From: Notamacropus eugenii
Taxonomy: Eukaryota > Chordata > Mammalia > Diprotodontia > Macropodidae
Assembly (NCBI RefSeq): GCF_028372415.1
Contig: NC_092875.1
Span: forward strand, 186,257,022-186,321,021
Direction: 5' to 3'
Length of the DNA: 64,000 bases
The position numbers were made by a program, and so were the translations under genes. Positions 55,472 through 64,000 of this stretch are shown here, in pieces. Numbering within the stretch: the first letter of the stretch is position 1; every line of letters starts with the position of its first letter. Below the pieces are notes generated by a model. It ran no database searches. It was given only the letters and a program-made list of their open reading frames with translations, and was not told the DNA's origin.

Positions 55472-55665
55472 TTGGCAGGACCTTCCATCCCCAGTCATCC
55501 TGATGATTATCTGGTCACTGGACCTGGATGGCTCAGGAGGAGAACATGAGGTTGGTGACCTTGCACAGCCCTCCCTCACTCAAAGTCAAGTGCAAGTCAT
55601 GTCATCATTTCTCTCATGTCATGGTCTTCTTCGAAAATGGATGAACACAACAACAACAACCATTG
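55472..55665 (+). mobile_element. marsupial SINE with RTE-type tail
   Basis: CATCCTGATGATTATCTGG, GTGACCTTGCACAGCCCTCC, AGTCATGTCATCATTTCTCT and the tail GTCTTCTTCGAAAATGGATG followed by (CAA)n. Same family as 25876-26150. Confidence 0.75.
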
Positions 55666-55899
55666 GCGGATGCTACTTTCTAGAGCCAATCCATGGCTGG
55701 GTCTTTTCTCCACCATGAGTCTATTGCTTCTTGCATGCAGTTGAGAGTCAGACATTTTCTTGTGTGATTTGTAAACTGGTTCTAAAGATAATTTCAAGAG
55801 TTTTGAGCAGTGACAGCATACCTAGAATAAATATATTACTTTCAAAATCAGTTGATTTGAAAGACAATATATATTTTGGTGTTTAAATTGTATGTGCTT

Positions 55900-56060
55900 G
55901 TCAAAAGGCAGATGATGTGGTGTAACGGATTGAGGCCTACTATCTGGTTAACAATGGTAAATCACTTAACTTCCTAGCACCACTGGCAGCCTTTTAAGAC
56001 CATAGTTAATGAGGAGTTGCTCAGCTGTACTGGTGAAGGGAAGTTTCTGGGCTAAGAGAT
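55900..56060 (+). mobile_element. marsupial SINE, GGAAACTCCC type
   Basis: GATGTGGTGTAACGGATTGA, TTTTAAGACCATAGTTAATG and CAGCTGTACTGGTGAAGGGA. Confidence 0.6.
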
Positions 56061-56139
56061 ATCCGTGGAATCTTAGGTCTGGACCAAAATAAATCCCTTC
56101 ATCGTCTTCCTTCAAATGGATCATCTCTCTTCTTCAGGA

Positions 56140-56230
56140 AAAAGGACTACATCATACTTCTTTGTATTACTCACTGGAATAATTCCTTGTGAATAGTAAG
56201 GATCTGATAAATATTGATTGACAGATAAAT
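56140..56230 (+). mobile_element. L2 3' terminus remnant
   Basis: GAATAGTAAGGATCTGATAA and ATATTGATTGACAGATAAAT. Confidence 0.5.
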
Positions 56231-56561
56231 ACTTGAATTTAATTCTTGCCTTGGGCAGGGCTGATAGTTCAAGTCCAGAAAAGGTAGAAAATATGAAAAA
56301 AAAATCCAGATTTAAATTTCATGAAGCATTAAGGGAAAGGAGTCCTTGAAGACCAGGGGATGATGGAAATGGTAATAATTATCTAGTAATCACATCAACA
56401 TAATACTTAAAGGAATCAGGATAACTAAAATAATGTGCATGAAAATGGCATATAGATCCCATTTATAATGCTCTCTAAGTGTAATATCCTACCAACTAAT
56501 GACTCTATAACCTTGCTCTTCAAAGTTTTTGAGATTAGGGAATCCTTTAGCATTACCCTTC

Positions 56562-57071
56562 ATGAATCATAGCCATAAATTTGGTATGGGCTTTGAGGAA
56601 GGTCTGAAGATGTTGGAGCAGACACATATTATACATGTGAATCCACAGTTCAAAGCCACAGGGCCACAACCTTGCCAATATTTTGTGCTTTTGGTATTGT
56701 TCACATATTGCTGTGAAGACTTGAATGAAGCTTTTCAAAGTGCCAAACAGTGCAACTCATTAAAAAATATGAATGGTTTAGCTTATGTTGGTATTTTCCT
56801 TATTTTGGTAAGAAAAATTTTCCCCTATGATGAACTGAATTTTACAGACTCTAAGCAAGACACAGATCAACTTCATGTTTGTCTTTTTTGTTTTAGCTGT
56901 TCCCTCCCTTGTCCTTCCCCTGACACTACTATACAGTTTTTAGTAGACAGACTGTGTAAAGGATTTATTTTAATATCTGTGAAACCTCTTTTGAAAGAAA
57001 TAGATGTGATTTTAAAGAATGAACTTGTAAAACACAAAAAAAAGCCCCCCCCTCAAGAATCTCTTATATAA
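56562..57071 (+). other. unexplained open frame, 169 codons from ATG
   Basis: The longest frame in the window outside transposons and the CpG island. The frame is open from an in-frame TAA near 56506, and its first ATG is at 56562 (MNHSHKFGMGFEEG...). It contains a hydrophobic stretch (YVGIFLILV near residue 77) and a lysine/proline tail (KHKKKPPPQ). No family is recognised, and no promoter, splice site or polyadenylation signal supports it. Chance is the default reading. Confidence 0.15.
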
Positions 57072-58598
57072 TATCCAGATGTCTGGCATCATGTGGACAA
57101 GGCATCTAGATGATTAACTGAATTTTTCACTTTCCATCCAGATGTTTTGGCATTGTGTAGACACAGCCAAGGAGAGCAGTTATATAAAAGCTTTGCTGGG
57201 AGTGGCTTATGTTACCTTATTTAACTTGTTCTTAAAAATAAGCAATCATAACTATTTTATTAGATGATGAATAAAATTCCCATTCCCTCTTTTCAATTTT
57301 TTTTAAAAAGGTCATGAGAGCATTTTTGGAAATCATCCAAAGGATTGACTTCAGGTGAGACAAAATAACTGAGTGATTGAATGACTTTTCCACTTTTCCT
57401 TCAGAGGCTTTGGGGTTGTATTGACATAGCCTTTCTTCCTCTGAGCCAGGTTAATTAAATATATTATTGAAATGGTTTCAATTTTTTTTAATAACATGGA
57501 GGCTGCTATTCAGAATGACAAAAATTGCTGTTCAAATTTCAGCCTGATTAGTTGTTTTTAAATGATTAAGTTCTAAGTCCCTGCAAGAAAAGATTTCTTA
57601 CCAGAAATGCCAAGCAAGTCTTTGAATGACGACAGACCCAGCAGTGGTAGAATTATTGAAATGAAGAGCTGATTAGTGGTAGCATTTGTTGAAAAAGCAT
57701 TTTCCCTGCACACTAATCTCTACACATCCTGTGGGGAAATCCTTTGAATCCAATACCTGATAAATAAATCTGGCAAGTGAATAAACACCCTGTAAAGCTC
57801 TTACCAATGTTTAATTCCACCTGTTATATGAGGGCTGCTGTGTGCCCATACCTTTTGCACAGTACACATCTTTCAAATTGGCCAGGAAGAGCCCACAGCA
57901 GAAGCAAAGAAATGGTTGAAGTGACCTTGCCCAGCACTGTTCATTCGACTTCAACCTTTTGTAAAAGTCAAACGGGGGTATTCAGCATTAATTTTGGCCT
58001 CCAGGATTATAGTTGTTAGTATTTAGTGCTTTTGTGGAGCCTGAAAGTCTCCTTGGCATTGTATAAAAACCCTATATTAGAAAACACCAGGTCCCTAATT
58101 CTTCTGGTTTTTCTTTCAGTCAAGGAGTAGGGCTCCAGAAGCTGCACCAGAAGGCTTGTGCAGATCAAGAGCAAGCTAGTTAGTGAACTTTGCTTTAGTT
58201 GTTGATGAGATGTGGGTGTGTTTGTCATGATCATAGAAAGAGCAACAGGCAAGCTCTGTTAATTAGACATAGAATGTATTTAAAAGTTAAGTGGGAAAGT
58301 TTCACTCAGTTTCTTGAGTTTTACACTCAGGTGACTGATCAAATGAGTCTGTTAAAAAGGGATATGGTCATCATTATTATAGCAAACAATCTTGTTGTGC
58401 ATGGGCCAAAAGGTGCTGAATAACAGTGATTTACAAACCATATAAAGCAATGCTTCCCTCTTCTTCCCCTTTACTTTTTTCTTTTCAAGTTATCATACTC
58501 CTATACTTTTCATAAATCAATTCAAACATAAAATTTTCTTAGCTTATCTTTCATTAAAATAAAATTAAAATTTTATTACAATTTTTAAACACCACAAA
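57072..58598. other. spacer, nothing recognised
   Basis: No repeat or RNA recognised. Two similar 35-45 bp phrases (about 57110-57165 and 57380-57425, with GAATTTTTCAC/GACTTTTCCAC and TTTTGGCATTGTGTAGACA/TTGGGGTTGTATTGACA) suggest a local old duplication. Confidence 0.4.
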
Positions 58599-58599
58599 C

Positions 58600-58780
58600 C
58601 ATAGAATCATAGATTTAGATATGGAGGAGACATCAGAGGCCACCTAGTACTACCCTCATTTTATAGATTAAGGCAGTAGAAGCTCAGGGAGGTTAAGAGG
58701 CTTTCTCCAAGATCATGGAGGTAGTAAGAGTCACAGATGGTATTTGCACCCATGAATTCCCACCCCAGCATCAGTATTCT
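58600..58780 (-). mobile_element. MIR3-like SINE, antisense
   Basis: AGAATCATAGATTTAGATAT, GGAGGTTAAGAGGCTTTCTC and ACAGATGGTATTTGCACCCA. Confidence 0.68.
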
Positions 58781-58881
58781 TTCAAATTTCAACAAAAAAA
58801 CCCACACTGATATTTATTGATAAAATCAGGTGTAACTTTCATGTGTATAATATATAAAATATTCAAACTGATACTGTTAAT

Positions 58882-59080
58882 ATAATGAATGAGAAGCAGC
58901 AGATAGAAAGCTGGTCTCAGAATCAAGTCCACCCCTGATAGGTACTGGCAGTATGGCCCAGGACAAGACATTTAACCTCTTAGTGCCTCAGACAATCCAT
59001 AAGAGTTTAAGTTAGTTGGTAGAGAAAGTGCCTCATTTCATGCCCTCTACCCTGATGAAATTACAAGACCAATATAAAAA
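58882..59080 (+). mobile_element. marsupial SINE, GGAAACTCCC type
   Basis: AATGAGAAGCAGCAGATAGA, CCAGGACAAGACATTTAACC and the tail CCCTGATGAAATTACAAGAC. Confidence 0.6.
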
Positions 59081-60476
59081 AGACCCCAAAGTAATGCATA
59101 GTCTTGTTTTTCTGTGCAAAATTTTTAAAAGGTGACATCACTGATGATGTTGCTACTTGCCATTCATTTTGGACTTCTAATAAAAATCTATGCCTTGTCT
59201 TTATAACAGCAAACATAGAAAAAACACTGTTTTACACAAGTGGAATGTTATAGTAAAACATGTATCACTTTGCCAAATCAGAGAATTTTTTATTTGCTTA
59301 TAGCCAGAATAATTTAAAGATTTTTAGGTTCAAATGCAAGTTTCAACATACTATCACAAGACAAATCTTTTAACTATTCTTGTAAAATTTGAATAAGACC
59401 AAATTATTATATTTACCCATGGTGAAGGAGTTCCTTGCCTATTCACATTTAAAAAATATCAAGGTCTTTAAAATAAAATGAGAATTGTTTTTGTAGACCA
59501 GTCAAGCAGATCTGTATTTTCTTCTCTTTCCTTTGTAGGGCAGGTTTTTTTTTTTTAAGTTGGGAAATATGTTAAACAAGGATGTTATAAATTTCTTGTT
59601 CACTTCTCTAACTTTTAAAAATGTATAGTCACTTTGTTCTCCTGGATTGGAAAATGAATTTGAGGACCATGAATTAAATTACTGAAAATAATGTTTAAAA
59701 AATCCACCCAAAGCACATTTTAGTAGGAAATTTTTGTAATAAAATGAGTTTGCTTCATCTTATTATTCCAAGGAAAAAAAAGCCCATTTCTTCTTTTAAT
59801 TTAAACACTCTTCAAATTACTTTGGCCCAAGAAAACTGGCAATAACATTGAAGTGTAACCTATGCCCTGCCCTCATATAGTCACACAGTTCTCCAAAGAA
59901 CTTTTCTTTTAATAGACTATTTTTTTAATAAAATTGATTACTCTTGTGACAATTTTAAAAGCTGTACATAAATCCTCACTCACATTTCTTGTTACAAGTG
60001 ATTGTGAAGCAGGCACTATGTTTAAATTACAGAAAGGGGCCACATTTTTAACTGGTGCCTGTAGACCTGTGTTTCATTCTGATAGCTCTTGTTAGTGGAG
60101 AACTCAATATACTTCTCCTCCATTATATGATTTTTATTTTAAAAATATATCAGTAGTAAAGTTATTTGAAAGCATATTTGCAGAGTAAAAAGTTTCCTAA
60201 TATGTTCCAACATGTCACATGTTATAAAATGTCTATTTTTAGCTAAAGGAATTGCCTCATCTATTTACAATGCAAAATAGGAAGATTTTAGTTAATTAAT
60301 TGATTACAAAGGTCTTTAGACAGATGGGTAACTCTCCTTCCTGCCCTATTATATCTGCAAGTGGAACCATTTGAAGCTGCTTTGCACGGGAATTGTCAAG
60401 CATTATTTTGCTCATATCAATAGCTAGAGGTAGCACCAATGTTTATCCTATTAAAAGAGACATTTTTCACTTAACC
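59081..60476. other. spacer, nothing recognised
   Basis: AT-rich, long unrecognised stretch. Confidence 0.4.
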
Positions 60477-60767
60477 ATTAAAGAGGCAACTAGGTGACTC
60501 AGTGGATAGAGCACTGGTCCTGGGATTAGGAAGATTCATCTCCCTGAGTTCAAATTCTAGTCTCAGACACTGACTAGCTGTGTGACCCTAGGCAAGTCAC
60601 TTAACCCTGTTTGCCTCAGTTTCCTCATCTGTAAAATGAGCAGGAGAAGGAAATGGCAAACCACTCCAGTATCTCTGCCAAGAAAACCCCAAATAGGGTA
60701 ACAAAGTCAGACACGAATGAAAACAATAGAATGACAAATTCTATAAAGAAACATGTAATTAAAGAGG
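60477..60767 (+). mobile_element. Mar1-like CORE-SINE with target-site duplication
   Basis: AGGCAACTAGGTGACTCAGT, GAGTTCAAATTCTAGTCTCA, CTAGCTGTGTGACCCTAGGC, TCAGTTTCCTCATCTGTAAA and the RTE-like tail ending GTCAGACACGAATG. ATTAAAGAGG at 60477-60486 is repeated at 60758-60767. Confidence 0.85.
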
Positions 60768-60964
60768 ATCTCTTGATGCTACAAACTTTTTTTTGGAAAA
60801 GGGCTTTTTTTTGTTTTGCTTATTAAAGGAATCACATTTTCTCTGGGAAAATTCTCTTGCTTTGCAGGTGTATTCTTCATGTATATTTTATGCTGTCATT
60901 TCTATTTGTTAGGTGTTGTTATGTGCGGCGAAAGCATTGATATATAGCAAACACAATGGTCTTT
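60768..60964. other. spacer
   Basis: Nothing recognised. Confidence 0.4.
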
Positions 60965-62175
60965 TTTCTCAACTAATCAATCACCCAGCCTTTATTGAGT
61001 ACCTTCTATGTATCAGGAACTGTTTTAGGTGGTGGGGTTACAAATACATTGAATGAAACAATCTCTTCTGGCAGAGTTTATGCTCTACAGGAGAAGGAGG
61101 AGAGAGAGGACAATAAGTACATAGATAAATGTGTTTTGTTTGCGTGCTTTGCTCATGTAGGTTATATGTGTCCGTAGGTGTCTGTCTAGATATGTCTCAA
61201 AGGGTATTAAGAATAAATATCTCTAAAGTCCCCCCCCCCCTTTTCTCCAGGAGAAACTGATTCCTGCCAGGAAGGGAAGCAGGAAATTGAGGCTAGAGGC
61301 TGGTCATTCTGCTCTCCTCAGAGAGAGAAAGGGACTAGACTAGAATTATATCTGTCTTTCCCTCTAACTATTGTTAGTTTAGGGGAAATAATTTTTAGAT
61401 TCAGACTGTGCTCCTGATCACTATCCCTTAACAGTAAAGACATGCCTCCAGTTAATTATACATCCTAGTCTTCAATTCCTTCCCAAGAAAAGCCAGATCT
61501 ACAATGAATACATGTAGCAAATAGCAAATAAACCCTTTTATTCAAATAGATAGTAAAACAGAAATGAGGAATAAGATAGTAAAATAGAAATAAATAAGAA
61601 CATTTGAGAATATACCAGACAATATAGAGTGACTAAACTCTCCCACTGGAAGTGAGATAACTCAGTTCAACCAAAAGAGAAAGTCTTAGATCTTATGCAA
61701 GGGAAATTTTTCTGAAGCCTCTAGTGTAATAAGCTAGAGATAGGGACATGATCAATGTGCTGGCTCCTCTACATGTTAGCCTCTTCCCAGAATCTCTCTC
61801 TTTTTCCCTTCAGAAAGAGAGTATGGAATCACACTTCTCTCTTGAAGCTAGATGCTAGAAAACTAGTATTTATCTTTTCTTAAACTTTCGCCAGTTCTAC
61901 CCATCATCTCTCATGAATAGAACATTGAATAATTAATCTCTGCCAATAAGGAGAGTCTCATGCAAATGAACTTTGAGGCACAGATTTATAGAAGTTTATA
62001 CAAAATAAACGTAAAGCATACAAATACAAAATAATTTGGGAGAGAGGGCTTTAGCAGTTGGGGGAAAATTGGAAAGGCATCTTGAGCTGTATTTTGAAGG
62101 AAGAGAGCATGGTATTCTATGAAAACAGGTTTGGGAAACAGGCATGGGGAAATCCCAGTGTAGTGGGTTATATTT
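60965..62175 (-). mobile_element. L2 antisense copy, split by a foreign insert
   Basis: The left part (60965-61205: CCTTTATTGAGTACCTTCTA, GGGGTTACAAATACATTG) and right part (62025-62175: TTTGGGAGAGAGGGCTTTAG, TATTTTGAAGGAAGAGAGCA, ACAGGTTTGGGAAACAGGCA) are consecutive pieces of one antisense L2. Confidence 0.6.
61206..62024. mobile_element. unclassified insert in L2, possibly LTR-derived
   Basis: About 0.8 kb not belonging to the L2. On the minus strand it shows an octamer ATTTGCAT (about 61960), AATAAAAGG (about 61535-61545) and near its end AAAAGGGGGGGGGGG (61230-61244). The layout hints at an LTR, but the ends and family are not established. Confidence 0.4.
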
Positions 62176-62910
62176 TATGGACTTGGGCTTTTTACTTTGT
62201 ATTTCTGCTACTTAAACTGTTTTTATTATCCTTGTTCCTACTAGTTTCATCTCCTCCAGGAGATTTTGTCTTTAAACTGGTCATATTTTTATCCTCTGCA
62301 ATAAAGCCAATTTTTAAAAAATTAAGAAAGTTAAATTTAATTGTTAAAGACTTTTAAATGAGTGTAACTCTTCTCAAGATTTTTATATTTTTAAAAGTTG
62401 AATTTTTGGAGAAATTAGCTTATATTTACTCAAATTAATGACATTAAGAAGTAAAACATTGTGGATATTTTTAACTTTTAATATTTAATTTCTACTCATT
62501 TTCAAATACAGTAAGCATCATGATGACATAATTCATTTGTCTCATTAGTTTACATGCATGAATGACAATGATGGCACATAATGCCCATGGGAAGATTTAA
62601 CATATCAACTCAGAGTTGACCTTATTTGCCCACATACTATTAAATAACTACTGTATTTCATTCTCTGTCATTTGAAACACATTTATCCTATTAGGGCTGC
62701 TTTTGTTGATTGCCATTTGAACTTCGTTTTTATTTTAAAAGATGGATGCTTTTATATAGGAGGTGTCATACAAAATATCCAATAATTTTGCGTGCTAGTA
62801 TGATGCCGCACAATTGGGATAACCCTGCTGAAGGAAGAGATTTAGACCCTGTACTCTGTGAGCATACTTTGAAACCCACTTGTACAACCCCCAGGGACAT
62901 ATTTTTAGCT
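62176..62910. other. spacer, nothing recognised
   Basis: AT-rich, no recognised content. Confidence 0.4.
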
Positions 62911-62911
62911 T

Positions 62912-63030
62912 CCTGTCTGATTTTAAGACTTTGAGGACAAATACTATGACTTGCTGATTTTTGTATATCCCCCAGCACCTGACAGAGTACACTGTACTTA
63001 GTAGACCCTTAATAAATGTTTGTTGATTAA
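62912..63030 (+). mobile_element. L2 3' terminus
   Basis: TTTGAGGACAAATACTATGA, CCCCAGCACCTGACAGAGTA and CCCTTAATAAATGTTTGTTG. Confidence 0.75.
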
Positions 63031-63149
63031 TCTTTACTTTATAATCTATACAATTCATTGTTTTTGGTCCATATGGAAAATTAATTTTGAGAGAGCCCTG
63101 AGAAAATCACCAAACTGGTTGTCTGGTATTATTCCAACAAAATAACTAG

Positions 63150-63215
63150 TTATTTCAATTCAATTAAAATCAGTTCAATTCAATTCAGCAAGTATTTATT
63201 AAGTTACTATTCCAG
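63150..63215 (-). mobile_element. L2 3'-end remnant, antisense
   Basis: TTCAATTCAGCAAGTATTTA and TTAAGTTACTATTCCAG. Confidence 0.5.
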
Positions 63216-63299
63216 CTCAGCTAGTGATCAGCTAGTTCCCTTAAGGAACAACTTATAAATTCTGTATTGGTGTAATATTGGATATATTCCAAGAGAAGA

Positions 63300-63368
63300 A
63301 AAATGTGTATACATAATGTATATATGTATATAATATATATATGAATACATATGTATACATGTGTGTAT
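63300..63368. repeat. AT/TGTA-rich tract
   Basis: Imperfect alternation of TATATG, TATACA and TGTGTAT. Confidence 0.7.
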
Positions 63369-64000
63369 TGAAGAATAATCCTATTTTTTCTTTCAAGGCT
63401 ACAACTGGTACAATCTTTTAAACAGCCTCACAAGTTACCACATTGGTCTGAATATAGGACACCACCAAAATACTCAGGACTACAAGATCTCTTTGGTAGA
63501 AAAGATCTATCTATCTGTATGTATGAGTCTATGCATACATAATTTTTTCACAGTAATACTGAAATGCTGCCTTTTTGCAGTACTGTCTATTCAAAACAAT
63601 ATGGTAATTTGTGAAGCTATTTAAATAACTGTACCGTTTGTTTTTCACATTAAATACAGTCATAGAAAAGGAAAGAGATCACCAGGGTATTTCTCTCAGG
63701 GGGAAATCCCTACTTTCAACCCATCCTTCCCTACTTGCAAAACTGTGGGAATGACCCTGGACATTCTTACACCACTACCACTGAGCCTTTCAGAGCCATA
63801 GGTAGACCTTGCAAAGTAATTAATAATGCTTGCTTTCCAGGGCTTCGCTCCAGCTTATGCAGGTTTGTCCTGAAAAGGAAATCCTGACAATTTTTCACAT
63901 TTTCTAAGGTGTCACTCAAGCCCCACTCCTGCTGTGATTTCTGCTGATGACTGCATATACGTAGTATGGCTACATTAGTTCTGATTCCTGGGTTCAATAA
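63369..64000. other. spacer, nothing recognised
   Basis: No recognised repeat or exon. A 76-codon minus frame at 63767-63997 has no motif. Confidence 0.4.

Overview
This window is non-coding mammalian chromosome, and the repeats point to a marsupial. The evidence is many copies of a marsupial CORE-SINE (Mar1-like head, RTE-like tail), a second marsupial SINE with a GGAAACTCCC motif, an LINE-1-derived element of HAL1 type, marsupial-style L1 fragments, two kinds of RTE-clade LINE, L2-clade LINEs, MIR-family SINEs, hAT MITEs and two solo-LTR candidates. The species cannot be named from sequence alone. The DNA is AT-rich by eye except at one CpG island. I see no operons, CRISPR arrays, tRNA or rRNA genes, and no host protein-coding exon I would defend.

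Layout. 1-7.9 kb: AT-rich spacer, MIR/Mar1 SINEs and a decayed antisense RTE (3665-4760). 7.9-10.7 kb: a complete HAL1-type element with ORF1 but no ORF2, bounded by 13-bp target duplications. 10.7-22 kb: SINEs, some nested, inverted RTE 3' ends around an L1 ORF2 fragment (15.8-17.7 kb), and spacer. 22-28 kb: a hAT foldback element, an L2 split by an RTE piece, a plus-strand solo LTR, a minus-strand solo LTR and an L1 5' fragment. 28-36.3 kb: spacer, then a long antisense L1 (ORF1 end to RT) interrupted by SINEs and paired with a near-identical inverted arm. 37-47.3 kb: L2 copies, an RTE split by an L1 3' end, a second RTE type with a 48-bp in-frame duplication, another L2 split by a SINE, and a relatively young 5'-truncated L1 with perfect target duplications. 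50.5-51.7 kb: the only CpG island, with CCAAT, GC-box, E-box and CTCF-like motifs, followed by a Z-DNA-prone tract and a 0.8-kb minisatellite with higher-order structure (52.1-53.0 kb). 53-64 kb: spacer with SINE and L2 remnants and one unexplained long ORF.

Function. The island is the best candidate for a host regulatory element, probably the promoter or first non-coding exon of a gene whose body lies mainly outside or in unrecognised exons here. The rest is a layered record of LINE activity and of SINEs that borrow LINE tails. I found no convincing new protein system. The most unusual structures are the higher-order minisatellite beside the island, the HAL1-type element, and the inverted L1 arms at 31.7/33.4 kb.
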